Shown one piece after another: positions 14,840 through 24,174 of a stretch of DNA of 64,000 nucleotides. The stretch is from assembly GCF_030409315.1 (NCBI RefSeq), contig NZ_JAUFPS010000028.1, positions 372,001-436,000 on the forward strand, given 5' to 3'. A model generated the notes under the pieces. It searched no databases and was not told the DNA's origin. It was given only the letters and a program-made list of their open reading frames with translations. The position numbers and the translations under genes are program-made. Source of the stretch: Mucilaginibacter flavus. Its GTDB lineage: Bacteria > Bacteroidota > Bacteroidia > Sphingobacteriales > Sphingobacteriaceae. Each line of letters begins with the position of its first letter. Positions within the stretch are counted from its first letter, which is position 1.

Positions 14840-17704
14840 CTATTTCTTTTCGGGCATCAGGATTAACTTGATAAAGTTTTTACCGCTCAGGTATTTATTG
14901 GCGGCATCTTTGGTGCTCTGAACAGTTACCTGCTCCAGGTTACCAACGTGCTGCAAAATCTGATCGGGGTTTTCGCCATTTTGTGAGCTTGATCCAAGGT
15001 AGCCTGCCCAAAAAATATTTTCCTTCATTTGCTCGCGGGTGGTGCGGGCCTCTTCGGCAACAAATTTTTGAATATCGGTAGGCTGAGCCCCGTTTTGTTT
15101 GATTTTGCCAATCTCTTCCAATGTAGCGGCAATCAGCTTATCAACATTCTCTGGCGCGCATCCAAAATAAACGGTGATGGAATACCTACCTCCTGGAACT
15201 TTATGATAGCTGGCCCTTACACCCGGGGCGTATACGCCACTTTCCTGCTCGCGTAAGCGTTCAATCAGTTTAATGTTCAATACCTCTTCCAGCGCATCCA
15301 TTTGGATGTTGTTGGCGTCGTTATACTCATAATCGCCGCTAAATACCAGCTGAACGCTGCTTTTCTCGGCAACACCCTTATTTACAATTTTGGTGATCTC
15401 GCCCGGAGGGGGTTGTATTTTAAGGTTTTTGTAAGTCTCTTTACTATTGGTTGATGGTAAACCACCCAAGTAATGTTCAAGGTATGGTTTAATAGTTTCT
15501 ATATCAAAATTACCAACCACCGTAAATGTAAAGTTACTGGCGTCGGCAAAACGGGCCTTGTAAAACTCAAAAGCTTTATCAAGTGTGGCTTTACTCAATC
15601 TTTCGGGCGTAGTAACCATATCCCTGAAGTTGTGATTGCTTAAAGTGGCCGATACCGTATCCTGGAATACACTTGGCGGATCAAGACTCCTGTTGGCCAA
15701 AACCGATTTTGTTTGGGTAATGGTTGATGCCCAGATATCGTTATCCTTACGCGGCTGTGTAAAGTACAGGTAGATCAGTTGCAAAGCAGTTTCAAAGTCG
15801 GCAGGAGCGGTATTGCCGCTAATCCCCTGCGCGGTTTCGCTGATGTATGGTGTGATGCTGAGGTTTTTACCGGCTAACTTTTTATCAAGCATCCCCTGGT
15901 TAAACTGGGCTACACCGCTGCTGGCAATGATGGACGACGCCAGGTTGGCCGATGTAAAATCATCATCACTTGCTAACGACGAACCGCCAAAAGCGTAACC
16001 ATTAATCAAAATTTGATTGTTGCGGAAATCTGTTGGTTTCAATATAACTTTAAGTCCGTTACCAAGAGTTAAAGTAGTTGTGCCTATAAGTGAATCTGCA
16101 ACCTGGCTAACGGTTTTGGTTCCTTCGGGCAGCTTGGCTAATAATGGGTCGGATGAAACATTATCAACATAAGCCGATATGCCCTGGCCCCCGCTGCCTA
16201 TCCATTGTAATAAAGTGGCTTCTGTTGGCAATGCCGCTTTATCTTTTTCGGGCCCTTCAAGAATAACAACCCTGTTTTGATCACTAATGAATTTACCCGC
16301 TAAGGCATTCATCTGATCCACAGTGATCTTGCTGATGTTGTTTACATAAAAGTTGTACTCATAATCGATACCAGGAATAGCTTCTCCCTGTAAAAAGTGC
16401 TGCTGATACTCTTGTACAAAATTTACAGAGCGGGTTTTATCTTTTTCTTTATAGGCATTACCCATTTGTACCAAAGCATCCTGCTTGGCGCGTTCCAGCT
16501 CGGTAAGGGTGAAACCAAATTTGCGTGCTCTTTCGGTTTCGGCAACAACGGCTTTAACAGCAGTTTGCAGATCGGCAGGTGTTTTGGCTACCACAATAGT
16601 AGTAAATGCATCCTGCTCGCCCAGGAAACCACCATAGCTTGCGCGGCCAAATAAAAACGGCGGATTAGGCTTTTGCAACAATTCGCCTAAGCGGGAATTG
16701 AGCATCTGGTTAAACAGCTGTACGCGTACGCTCTGCATATAATCAACGGTGTTTTTTACGGTTGTACCTGGGTGTTTAACAACAATTTCGGCCAGGGTGT
16801 AAGGGAACTCCGCATCGGTTGCAATTTTAACAACAGTGCCGGGGGTAGGCGGCACTGTGTATCTGGTACGCGGTTTTTCGGCTGCCGGGTTGGTAAGACC
16901 AGAAAAGTTTTGTTTGATAAGTTCTTCAACTTGTTTTGGATCAAAATCACCAACGGCAATTACCGCCTGCAAATCTGGGCGGTACCAGTCATGATAAAAA
17001 CTTTTAATGGTTTCGGGCTTAAAGTTTTTAAGGATATCCTCTTTACCTATAGGCAAACGCAACGCGTAACGCGAGTTGTTAAGCAACACAGGCAATATCT
17101 GGTGTTGTAAACGCTCTTGCGCGTTTTTGCCGCGCAGGCGCTCTTCTTCTAAAACAACGCCACGTTCTTTATCAATTTCGGTAGGATCAAAGCTTACATA
17201 GCCTGCCCAGTTAGCCAATATTTTAAAGCCATTGTTAAAAATAGCGGCAGTATCGGTAGGGATAGGTAACTGATAAACGGTTTCGTTAAATGAGGTATAG
17301 GCATTTAAATCGGCCCCAAATTTAACACCCGACTTTTGCAGGTAATCAACCATTTGGTTTTTAGGGAAATCGCGGGTGCCGTTAAAGGCCATGTGCTCGG
17401 TAAAGTGAGCAAGACCCTGCTGATCATCTGTTTCTAAAACAGAACCTGCTTTGTTTACGAGGTAAAGTTCGGCCTTGTTTTTAGGCTCCACATTTTGCCT
17501 GATGTAATAAGTTAGCCCATTAGGTAATTTACCAATGATCACTTGCTTATCGATAGGCAATATATCGGCCTTTGCCAATAACTGCCCTGCAACCGGTTTG
17601 CCTTTTGGCGATACGGCCGGTTTCTTTTTTACTTGCGCAACGGCACTTCCCGAAGCTATTAGCAAAGCCAAAGCCGATACGGAAAGCTGTTTGTTTAAAT
17701 TCAT
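14840..17704 (-). CDS. M16 family zinc metallopeptidase (pitrilysin-like), exported
   Basis: 954 residues. The signal peptide ends in GSAVAQ. Two M16 halves follow. The catalytic N-terminal half has GLAHFTEHMAFNGT (inverted HxxEH zinc site: H, E, H) near residues 85-98 and the distal Glu in DKERGVVLEEERL near 160. The C-terminal M16 half (about 540-930) lacks this site, as expected for the clamshell partner. Such enzymes degrade peptides in the periplasm. The ATG at 17704 gives a proper signal peptide. It is followed by a terminator. The DUF2059 gene lies 75 bp upstream and is transcribed in the same direction. Confidence 0.94.
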   Translation of the reverse strand: MNLNKQLSVSALALLIASGSAVAQVKKKPAVSPKGKPVAGQLLAKADILPIDKQVIIGKLPNGLTYYIRQNVEPKNKAELYLVNKAGSVLETDDQQGLAHFTEHMAFNGTRDFPKNQMVDYLQKSGVKFGADLNAYTSFNETVYQLPIPTDTAAIFNNGFKILANWAGYVSFDPTEIDKERGVVLEEERLRGKNAQERLQHQILPVLLNNSRYALRLPIGKEDILKNFKPETIKSFYHDWYRPDLQAVIAVGDFDPKQVEELIKQNFSGLTNPAAEKPRTRYTVPPTPGTVVKIATDAEFPYTLAEIVVKHPGTTVKNTVDYMQSVRVQLFNQMLNSRLGELLQKPNPPFLFGRASYGGFLGEQDAFTTIVVAKTPADLQTAVKAVVAETERARKFGFTLTELERAKQDALVQMGNAYKEKDKTRSVNFVQEYQQHFLQGEAIPGIDYEYNFYVNNISKITVDQMNALAGKFISDQNRVVILEGPEKDKAALPTEATLLQWIGSGGQGISAYVDNVSSDPLLAKLPEGTKTVSQVADSLIGTTTLTLGNGLKVILKPTDFRNNQILINGYAFGGSSLASDDDFTSANLASSIIASSGVAQFNQGMLDKKLAGKNLSITPYISETAQGISGNTAPADFETALQLIYLYFTQPRKDNDIWASTITQTKSVLANRSLDPPSVFQDTVSATLSNHNFRDMVTTPERLSKATLDKAFEFYKARFADASNFTFTVVGNFDIETIKPYLEHYLGGLPSTNSKETYKNLKIQPPPGEITKIVNKGVAEKSSVQLVFSGDYEYNDANNIQMDALEEVLNIKLIERLREQESGVYAPGVRASYHKVPGGRYSITVYFGCAPENVDKLIAATLEEIGKIKQNGAQPTDIQKFVAEEARTTREQMKENIFWAGYLGSSSQNGENPDQILQHVGNLEQVTVQSTKDAANKYLSGKNFIKLILMPEKK

Positions 17705-17779
17705 ATGTTAATTAGAGGCTATTTTTTACTAAGATGCTAAACGAAACTATTAGTTACAAATTACAGGGAGAGGCGGTTT

Positions 17780-18256
17780 TTATTTTTTTGCCATTTCATC
17801 CTTCATCATCTGCTCAAGCTCGGCCTGATGATCTGTAAACACCTTTTGCCCCCATGCACCACCTTTTTGGAATAGTTCGGTTTGTCTTGATGTCATTTTA
17901 ATGCCAGCGGGCGACGAAAGGAAGTCGGCTATCTGGTTCAGTTCTTGTTCTGAATAGGTTTCGGCATAAATAGGAATAAATGCCTTCTTCACATCTTCAA
18001 AAGTCACATATTTGGCTATAAATTTATTCATTGCCGATTTAAATGGGGCTCTTTTATCAATAGGTAATTGCTGTGATTGGGTTTCTATTAAAGCCGTAAA
18101 CATTTTTTGAAGGTTGCTTTCAATTTGCGAAGCAACAATCATACGCTCGGCAGCCTTTAAATGCGAAGGGGTAAAGGTGGTGGTTTGGGCATTTACTTTG
18201 GCAGCGCTAAAAAGTAAAACGCCAACTAAGGCGATAAGGATAGTTTTAAATTTCAT
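17780..18256 (-). CDS. DUF2059 family secreted protein
   Basis: 158 residues from the ATG at 18256. The longer open frame to 18352 was rejected because it overlaps the preceding gene and buries the signal peptide. MKFKTILIALVGVLLFSAAKVNAQ is a clear Sec signal. The mature part has the helical DUF2059 pattern: AAERMIVASQIESNLQK, then FEDVKKAFIPIYAETYSEQELNQI, DFLSSPAGIKM and a Lys-rich end. These are periplasmic proteins of unknown function. The start is 4 bp after the stop of the NagX-like gene, so they form one operon. Confidence 0.87.
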   Translation of the reverse strand: MKFKTILIALVGVLLFSAAKVNAQTTTFTPSHLKAAERMIVASQIESNLQKMFTALIETQSQQLPIDKRAPFKSAMNKFIAKYVTFEDVKKAFIPIYAETYSEQELNQIADFLSSPAGIKMTSRQTELFQKGGAWGQKVFTDHQAELEQMMKDEMAKK

Positions 18257-18260
18257 TATA

Positions 18261-19373
18261 TTATATCTTGATAAATATTTTCCTAAGATACAATATCCAC
18301 ATAACCAGCCATAAAATAATAACCGTAAATATGGCGCTGGCCAGCGAGGCATTTACAGGCGAAAAATGCGGTGCGAAAAAGGTTTGATAAATTGACGCGC
18401 CGCCTATTTTAATCATCCCCATATAATGCGGAATGAAGCCCGACAGTACATAGGCTGTGATGGCATTTGCACCAAATACTACAAAGGGATAGGTAAACTT
18501 TTTATATCCCTGTACATCAATAAGCCAGTAGCTAAGTGACAATGCTATGGTAGCTAATCCGCCAGTGTAAAGTACAAATGAGCTTGTCCATAAAGCTTTA
18601 TTGATAGGGAAAAACAGGTCCCAAAGCAAACCCGCGACAACAGCCAACACCCCATAGGTAAACATCCAGCTTACTTTAGCGTTATCATCGCGGTCTTTAC
18701 GTTTTAGCCAGGTGCCAACCCTTATGCCAAACAAACCGGTTGCTACAGCGGGCAAAGTGCCTAATAATCCCTCAGGGTCCCAGGTATGCGATTCGCTCCA
18801 GAGGTGATTGGTAGTAAACACCAGGCGGTCTATCCATGCTCCCATATTTGTTTCGGGTTCTAAATTGGCGTAACCAACGCCCGGCACCGGGATAAAAGTC
18901 ATGATAATAAAATACCCGATAAGAGCCCCGGCAAACACCCAATCACGTTTTTTTTGCGATGTTTTAAGATACAATATGGTACATATAAAATAAACCAAGG
19001 CGATGCGTGGCAGCACGCCCGGAAACCTCAAATGAGTAAATCCACGGTCTGGATGAAATATCAGTTGCGTTATCCAGGGGATAGCGATCAGTATAGCCGT
19101 GCGCTGCAAAGCCTTCAACAAAAGTTTTGTGTGTGATACAGTAGCCTTTTTGCTTTCCATAGCATAGGTAACAGAAACACCTACCATAAAAAGAAAAAAC
19201 GGAAACACCAGATCCGTAGGTGTACAACCATTCCATTTGGAATGCTCCAAAGGGGCATAGATGTGTCCCCAATCGCCGGGATCGTTAACTAATATCATCG
19301 CTGCGATGGTAGCGCCTCTAAAAACATCGAGAGAAAGAAGTCTTGTAGGTTTTTGAGTAGTGGTTTCGTTCAT
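18261..19373 (-). CDS. NagX-like membrane acyltransferase (heparan-alpha-glucosaminide N-acetyltransferase/DUF5009 family)
   Basis: 370 residues with about ten membrane helices. The N-terminal signature LLSLDVFRGATIAAMILVND and the His/Cys region WNGCTPTDLVFPFFLFMVGV are diagnostic for the family of HGSNAT homologues. These move acetyl groups across the membrane to amino sugars; in bacteria NagX is tied to GlcNAc use. The neighbours include NagB-LmbE and AnmK, which fits amino-sugar or peptidoglycan-sugar metabolism. The ATG at 19373 is well placed. Substrate direction is not known. Confidence 0.88.
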   Translation of the reverse strand: MNETTTQKPTRLLSLDVFRGATIAAMILVNDPGDWGHIYAPLEHSKWNGCTPTDLVFPFFLFMVGVSVTYAMESKKATVSHTKLLLKALQRTAILIAIPWITQLIFHPDRGFTHLRFPGVLPRIALVYFICTILYLKTSQKKRDWVFAGALIGYFIIMTFIPVPGVGYANLEPETNMGAWIDRLVFTTNHLWSESHTWDPEGLLGTLPAVATGLFGIRVGTWLKRKDRDDNAKVSWMFTYGVLAVVAGLLWDLFFPINKALWTSSFVLYTGGLATIALSLSYWLIDVQGYKKFTYPFVVFGANAITAYVLSGFIPHYMGMIKIGGASIYQTFFAPHFSPVNASLASAIFTVIILWLVMWILYLRKIFIKI

Positions 19374-19401
19374 ATTTAAATGCGGGTGTTATTTTATAAC
19401 T

Positions 19402-19430
19402 ATAGCGATGGCTTTAAAACCCATCGCTAT
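19402..19430. repeat. 29-nt palindrome (copy A)
   Basis: ATAGCGATGG at the left pairs with CCATCGCTAT at the right around a CTTTAAAAC centre. A near-identical palindrome sits at 44064-44092 in front of another minus-strand gene, so this is a dispersed element. It lies between the 19441 gene and the NagX-like gene and could attenuate read-through. Confidence 0.75.
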
Positions 19431-19440
19431 GCGGAAATAA

Positions 19441-19851
19441 TTATTCGCTTGGTTGATAAATTGATATTTCAATATCAATTCCCAATTCGCTACTTAATTT
19501 CACCAACTCTTTTGGGAAATATTTAGATTGGACGAACTTATCAGGATCATATCTGACACCAAAATCTAAAGTGGCATAGTCAATTCCTTGAGTAATATTT
19601 ATATGATGTAATTCTTCCCAGTGTTCTTGCAAATATTTAATCGCATCTGCAACCTGTTTGTTAAATTCAGTAAACTCGGCATCGCTAACTTTTATATGAC
19701 AGCCGGAGTTTTTATTTTTTTTACCATCCGGCTTAGTTTTAAATTTCGGCGAGCCCTTGTGATAAATAGTAAATGGTGATACTTTACTCTGAAAAATAAA
19801 ATCATCTACATCAAAATCTTCCCCCGATATTCTAAGTATACACGACATCAT
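19441..19851 (-). CDS. Hypothetical protein between nagB and the NagX-like gene
   Basis: 136 residues, soluble. It begins MMSCILRISGEDFDVDDFI, an opening somewhat like DUF4279-type or immunity-type proteins (strand, then D-x-D-x-F). The middle is Lys-rich (KPDGKKNKNSGCHIKV) and the end is helical and acidic. It is more AT-rich than its neighbours and lies 7 bp after nagB, splitting an otherwise coherent amino-sugar block. That suggests a later insertion. I do not recognise a firm family; an immunity-like role is only a guess. Confidence 0.6.
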   Translation of the reverse strand: MMSCILRISGEDFDVDDFIFQSKVSPFTIYHKGSPKFKTKPDGKKNKNSGCHIKVSDAEFTEFNKQVADAIKYLQEHWEELHHINITQGIDYATLDFGVRYDPDKFVQSKYFPKELVKLSSELGIDIEISIYQPSE

Positions 19852-19858
19852 TTACTTT

Positions 19859-21781
19859 TTAAAAGATATATCGCTTAAACGCTTCCATAGCCTCGTATTC
19901 AGCGAGTCCCAGGCGGTCATACCTTTGTGCTGTATCACGAGTTCTGTCTTCAGCCCTCACCCAAAACTCGCGTGCATCATCCCCCGGGAAAACCGGACGA
20001 TCTTTTTGCGACTGGTGTTTGAAGATGGCGTTACGCTTGCGGATCACCTCTTGAGGAGATAGCGGCACCGCCATTTCAATCTCGTGGGTAGGGAACTCGT
20101 GCCATGCGCCACGGTACATCCACAACCAGCAATCCTCAACCCATTCTTCGGTTTCTTTTAAACGTGCAAGGGCAGCCAGGATAATATTGAAACAAACCAG
20201 GTGCGTTCCGTTAGGGTCGGCAAAATCGCCGGCAGCGAAGATCTGCTGCGGTTTTATTTTTTGAAGCAGGTCGATAGTCAGCTGGATATCTTCCTCGCCA
20301 ACGGTGTTCTTTTTGGTTTTGCCTGTTTCGTAAAAAGGCAATGCCATAAAGTGGATGTTGCTATCCGGCAGACCGGCGTAACGCGCTCCCGAGATGGCCT
20401 CTGTTTTACGGATAAAACCTTTCACATTGCGGATCTCGCGGGTATCAATCTGGTTAGGCTGTTTCTGCGGGAAAAACGCGCGCATTTCTTCGTATAGTTT
20501 ACTCAGGTGGCCGCTGTCTTCACCAATGCTGTTGGTAAAATCAATAGCAAACTCCATGTAACGTAATACATCATCATCCCACACCGCGGTATTGCCCGAT
20601 GTTTGGTAAGCTACGTGTACATCATGCCCCTGGTCAACCAAACGGATAAACGTACCACCCATTGAGATCACATCATCATCCGGGTGCGGAGAGAAAATGA
20701 TCGAGCGTTTTTTGGCAGGTAAAGCGCGTTCCGGGCGTTGAGAATCGTCCGCGTCGGGCTTGCCACCCGGCCAGCCGGTAATGGTATGCTGTATCTGGTT
20801 AAAAATATCAATGTTGATGTTATATACCGGGCCTTGCTCTACCGCGAGCTGGGCCATACCATGGTTGTTATAATCTTCTTCGGTTAATTTCAATACCGGT
20901 TTACCAATGGTATCGGCTAACCAGATCACCGCTTTCTTTTTCAGGATATTATCATCCCATGAGCAATCTTTTACTAACCAAGGGGTATCAAAACGGGTAA
21001 GTTCAGATGCGGCGTCTTCGTCTAACACAAATTCTACATTATCTGATAACTGCAGGTAAGTAGCAGGTACTTCGCCTGATATTTCACCTTCCACCGCTTT
21101 TTTAACGATAGGCGCTTTCTTGGCGCTCCAGGCCATCAGGATAATTTCACGTGCTTTAAAAATGGTACCGATACCCATAGTGATGGCTTTGGTAGGTACA
21201 TTGGCCTTCCCACCAAAATCACGGGCGGCATCACTGCGGGTAAGGTCATCCAAAGTAACCAGTCGGGTGCCCGAGTTGGGTGCTGATCCTGGTTCGTTAA
21301 AACCGATGTGACCAGTACGGCCGATACCTAACAGCTGAAAATCCAAACCGCCTAATTCTTCAATCTGTTTTTCATAATCCAGGCAGAAGGCTACTACAGC
21401 GTCTTTATCTAAAGTACCATCGGGGATGTGTACATTGGCTTTATCAATATCAATATGGCTGAACAGGTTCTCATACATGAAGGTAACGTAGCTTTGGGCA
21501 GCATCGGGCTTCATGGGAAAATATTCGTCGAGGTTAAAGGTGGTAACGTTTTTAAAAGATAGCCCTTCTTCTTTGTGCAGCCTAACCAGTTCGGCATAAA
21601 CCTTAATTGGCGTTACGCCTGTTGCAAGGCCAAGCACGGCTTGTTCGCCTTTGCTTTGCTTATCACGTATCAGTGCAGCTATCCTTCCAGCTACTGCCAG
21701 TGATGCTTCCTGCTGGTTGCCATAAACGCTCACCGGCAGCTTCTCGTACCGGGTCTCTTCCAATAAATTTAATCGGGCCAT
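19859..21781 (-). CDS. nagB: Glucosamine-6-phosphate deaminase fused to a PIG-L/LmbE deacetylase domain
   Basis: 640 residues, more than twice the length of E. coli NagB. Residues 1-290 are the deaminase/isomerase domain: VTTFNLDEYFPM, and LLGIGRTGHIGFNEPGS with the lid and catalytic residues. Residues from about 355 are a zinc PIG-L/LmbE deacetylase domain: SIIFSPHPDDDVISMGGTF (HPDD metal motif), and DPNGTHLVCF with a further His. NagB converts glucosamine-6-P to fructose-6-P and ammonia; LmbE domains remove N-acetyl groups. Combining both could process N-acetylated sugar phosphates in one chain. This fusion recurs in Bacteroidota. A TATATTTG -7 element lies just upstream. Confidence 0.93.
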   Translation of the reverse strand: MARLNLLEETRYEKLPVSVYGNQQEASLAVAGRIAALIRDKQSKGEQAVLGLATGVTPIKVYAELVRLHKEEGLSFKNVTTFNLDEYFPMKPDAAQSYVTFMYENLFSHIDIDKANVHIPDGTLDKDAVVAFCLDYEKQIEELGGLDFQLLGIGRTGHIGFNEPGSAPNSGTRLVTLDDLTRSDAARDFGGKANVPTKAITMGIGTIFKAREIILMAWSAKKAPIVKKAVEGEISGEVPATYLQLSDNVEFVLDEDAASELTRFDTPWLVKDCSWDDNILKKKAVIWLADTIGKPVLKLTEEDYNNHGMAQLAVEQGPVYNINIDIFNQIQHTITGWPGGKPDADDSQRPERALPAKKRSIIFSPHPDDDVISMGGTFIRLVDQGHDVHVAYQTSGNTAVWDDDVLRYMEFAIDFTNSIGEDSGHLSKLYEEMRAFFPQKQPNQIDTREIRNVKGFIRKTEAISGARYAGLPDSNIHFMALPFYETGKTKKNTVGEEDIQLTIDLLQKIKPQQIFAAGDFADPNGTHLVCFNIILAALARLKETEEWVEDCWLWMYRGAWHEFPTHEIEMAVPLSPQEVIRKRNAIFKHQSQKDRPVFPGDDAREFWVRAEDRTRDTAQRYDRLGLAEYEAMEAFKRYIF

Positions 21782-21806
21782 GGGATGGGATGAATTTGGT
21801 TGAAAA

Positions 21807-21814
21807 CAAATATA
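21807..21814 (-). promoter_or_regulatory. -7 element (TATATTTG) of nagB
   Basis: On the minus strand TATATTTG fits TAnnTTTG, 25 bp upstream of the ATG. No good -33 box is seen. Confidence 0.45.
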
Positions 21815-21884
21815 TCAGATATTTACTTAGCACTCCCATTATTTTAACTTTTGTAAACGGGCCGCAAATAAGTAATTTAACCCC

Positions 21885-23072
21885 ATGTTAGCTTTAAACC
21901 AAAATCTGCAAAAGCTTGTTGATATCGCCCAAAAAACAACGCGATTGGGTATCGGCCTTATGTCGGGTACTTCCTTAGATGGGTTGGACATTGCTTTGTG
22001 CAGGTTTACCGGTAATGGCCTAAGTACGCAATTTGAACTCATACAATTTATCACCATACCCTACCCGCATAGTTTCAAAAGCGAAGTACAGCAGGTGTTT
22101 GCAAAAAAAACAGTCGACCTGGAGAAGTTAACTCTTCTCAATGCATTCATAGGTAACTATCACGGCGAACTGGTATTGCAGGCGCTATCAAAATGGAATA
22201 TCGCGCCAGCCTCGGTTGATTTTATCGCCAGTCACGGGCAAACCATTTATCATGCGCCTAAGCGATTGCACAAGCAACCGGGCTATCCCAATGCCACGTT
22301 GCAAATAGGTGATGGCGACCATTTGGCTGTAAAAACAGGGATAATAACCATCAGCGATTTCAGGCAAAAGCACATAGCCGCCGGAGGTGAGGGAGCGCCC
22401 TTGGCTTTGTACGGCGATGTACTATTAGGCAGCAAGCCCGGCGAAAACAGGATACTGCTCAATATAGGCGGCATTGCTAATCTTACTTATTTGCCCGGGG
22501 ATGTTGATACAGACAACGTAATATGCACAGACATCGGCCCGGGCAATACTTTAATTGACGCGGCATGCAGGCAATACTTTGGTAAAGATTACGATGAAGA
22601 CTCCAAAATAGCCAAAAGCGGCCACGTGAATGATGAGTTATTATCTGCCTTGTTAAGCCATTCATTTTTTAACGAACAAGCGCCAAAAACCACCGGGCCA
22701 GAGCTGTTTAATTTAAGCTATGTTGCACAAGCCCAAAAGGCATCGGGCACAGAAGATATTTCGGATACAGACCTCGTCTGTACACTGAGCGCTTTTACAG
22801 CTGCATCGATCATCAATTTTATCAATAGCAGTATCACAGCCTCCAATCTTAAAGTATATGTAAGCGGCGGCGGCGCAAGAAATCCTTTTGTAATAGCCGG
22901 ATTGGAAAAGGCTTTTGAACACGTTAAGGACACAAGTATACTGGGCATCGACCCTGATGCTAAAGAAGCTATTTTGTTCGCGCTGTTGGGGAACGAAGCC
23001 CTCTGTGGCGAACCCATCGCCATTGGTAATAACCCTAAAGTTTTGATGGGGAAGTTTAGTTTCGCGATTTAG
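21885..23072 (+). CDS. anmK: Anhydro-N-acetylmuramic acid kinase
   Basis: 395 residues. The ASKHA-type fold begins IGLMSGTSLDGLDIALC (residues 25-41). It continues with FIASHGQTIYHAP, LQIGDGDHLA, NIGGIANLTYLP, and DIGPGNTLIDA; VSGGGARNPFVI near 325 is the second nucleotide-binding motif. The enzyme opens 1,6-anhydroMurNAc and phosphorylates it to MurNAc-6-P in cell-wall recycling. It is divergent from nagB, which acts further down the same route (MurNAc-6-P to GlcNAc-6-P to GlcN-6-P to Fru-6-P). The ATG at 21885 gives a slightly long N-terminus; the family core starts near residue 23. Confidence 0.95.
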   Translation: MLALNQNLQKLVDIAQKTTRLGIGLMSGTSLDGLDIALCRFTGNGLSTQFELIQFITIPYPHSFKSEVQQVFAKKTVDLEKLTLLNAFIGNYHGELVLQALSKWNIAPASVDFIASHGQTIYHAPKRLHKQPGYPNATLQIGDGDHLAVKTGIITISDFRQKHIAAGGEGAPLALYGDVLLGSKPGENRILLNIGGIANLTYLPGDVDTDNVICTDIGPGNTLIDAACRQYFGKDYDEDSKIAKSGHVNDELLSALLSHSFFNEQAPKTTGPELFNLSYVAQAQKASGTEDISDTDLVCTLSAFTAASIINFINSSITASNLKVYVSGGGARNPFVIAGLEKAFEHVKDTSILGIDPDAKEAILFALLGNEALCGEPIAIGNNPKVLMGKFSFAI

Positions 23073-23096
23073 TATTAGCCCCCTCGCCTAACACAG

Positions 23097-23513
23097 TTAC
23101 TCCTCCAACACCGGCGCATCCGCAATTTTTTCCAAAACCGATGTCGGCAAGTAAGGTCTGCCGCCTGTTGCGGGTACGCAAGTGCCGGTAAAAGTGGCCT
23201 TGGTCATTACCTTGTTGTTAAGCATTATCGCTTGCTTAAAATGCAGCTTGGGCAAACCAGCTTTATCCTTATACAGGGTACAGGTAACGGTAAACTCGTC
23301 GCCCTTTTTTAACGAGCGTAAAAAGCTGATGTTGTAGCTTGACAGCACCATATAAACACCGTTTTTGGCCTCGGTTTCAAAATCAAAACCAAGCACCTCC
23401 CTGATATAATCATGACGGCAATATTCCATATAAAACGGATAGTACAAGCCATCCATAATTTCCTGCACATCTATATGCTCGGCTTTGGCAACGTAAGTTT
23501 TTGAGTATTCCAT
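23097..23513 (-). CDS. Acyl-CoA thioesterase, hotdog (4HBT) family
   Basis: 138 residues. The hotdog signature is in IMDGLYYPFYMEYCRHDYIREVL near residues 19-41, with the Asp/Glu area corresponding to the 4-hydroxybenzoyl-CoA thioesterase loop. It continues with VLSSYNISFLRSLKKGDEF and a strand-rich C-terminus. It hydrolyses acyl-CoA thioesters in the cytoplasm; the substrate is not predictable. It converges on anmK with only 24 bp between the stops and no visible terminator. Confidence 0.83.
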   Translation of the reverse strand: MEYSKTYVAKAEHIDVQEIMDGLYYPFYMEYCRHDYIREVLGFDFETEAKNGVYMVLSSYNISFLRSLKKGDEFTVTCTLYKDKAGLPKLHFKQAIMLNNKVMTKATFTGTCVPATGGRPYLPTSVLEKIADAPVLEE

Positions 23514-23697
23514 GCTGGTTAATTTTTAATAGGTAGCCGGCAAATATAGTGGAATATGAGGTATAATTTTGCCTGAGCCGAGATTGTTGAGGTTAAAGAA
23601 TTATCAGGTTTTTTATGTTTTAAGCGGAGAATAAAGCTAATTAAACTGGGTTTCCATTACTCCATGATTTCCCCGCTCCCCAATTAAAAGCCTTTCG

Positions 23698-23787
23698 TCC
23701 TTTGTCCAAAAATCTTTTATCCCAAAATCTTTTGTCCTTTGTCCAAAAAGTCCTTGCTCCTTTGTCCAAAAATCTTTTATCCCAAAA
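23698..23787. repeat. 30-bp direct repeat with 60-bp period
   Basis: TCCTTTGTCCAAAAATCTTT followed by TATCCCAAAA occurs perfectly at 23698-23727 and 23758-23787. A partial third copy (TTTGTCCTTTGTCCAAAAAG) lies between. It lies directly after the HxlR stop codon and is low complexity. Confidence 0.8.
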
Positions 23788-23796
23788 AACAGCAGG

Positions 23797-24171
23797 CTAC
23801 TTTTGTTCCAGGCCAATTACGGGTTTAGTTAGCCGTTTTACTTCTGCCACTTCGGCGGCGGCGTATAAATTTGCCCAGTCTTCAAGGGCGGCCAGCGCGG
23901 GGCCAAGCGCTTTGCCACGGTCAGATAGTTTATAATAAACCTCGGGAGGGAAAGTGTGCTTTTCTTCGCGGATTACCAGTTGATTTAGCTCCATGTCTTT
24001 AAGCTGATCCAGCAATACTTTTTTGGCCACTTTGGGTATTACCCGCCAAAGTTCTGTAAAGCGCATCTTTTCGTTATGAAAAAGATAAAACAAAATTACA
24101 GGCTTCCATTTGCCCGCCAGCATGTTTAATGTTACGTTGAGGCCGCAATGCCTAAACTGGTTTAAAGCCAT
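23797..24171 (-). CDS. HxlR/MarR-type winged-helix transcriptional regulator
   Basis: 124 residues. The HxlR domain is complete: CGLNVTLNMLAGKWKPVILFYLFHNEKMRFTEL is the typical N-terminal helix pair with KWKPVIL. The recognition helix lies in IPKVAKKVLLDQLKDMELNQLVIREE, followed by the beta-wing PPEVYYKLSDRGKAL. These dimeric repressors sense electrophiles or redox state. It is divergent from the MBL hydrolase gene, and two direct repeats lie in the shared spacer just before its start. Control of itself and the hydrolase is likely. Confidence 0.93.
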   Translation of the reverse strand: MALNQFRHCGLNVTLNMLAGKWKPVILFYLFHNEKMRFTELWRVIPKVAKKVLLDQLKDMELNQLVIREEKHTFPPEVYYKLSDRGKALGPALAALEDWANLYAAAEVAEVKRLTKPVIGLEQK

Positions 24172-24174
24172 GGT

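Noticed and set aside
17780..18352. Longer N-terminus for the DUF2059 gene
   Set aside because: It would overlap the NagX-like gene and hide a clear signal peptide that starts at 18256.
23698..23787. CRISPR-like direct repeats
   Set aside because: Only two full copies, low-complexity sequence and no unique spacer or cas gene; no CRISPR array found elsewhere in the window.
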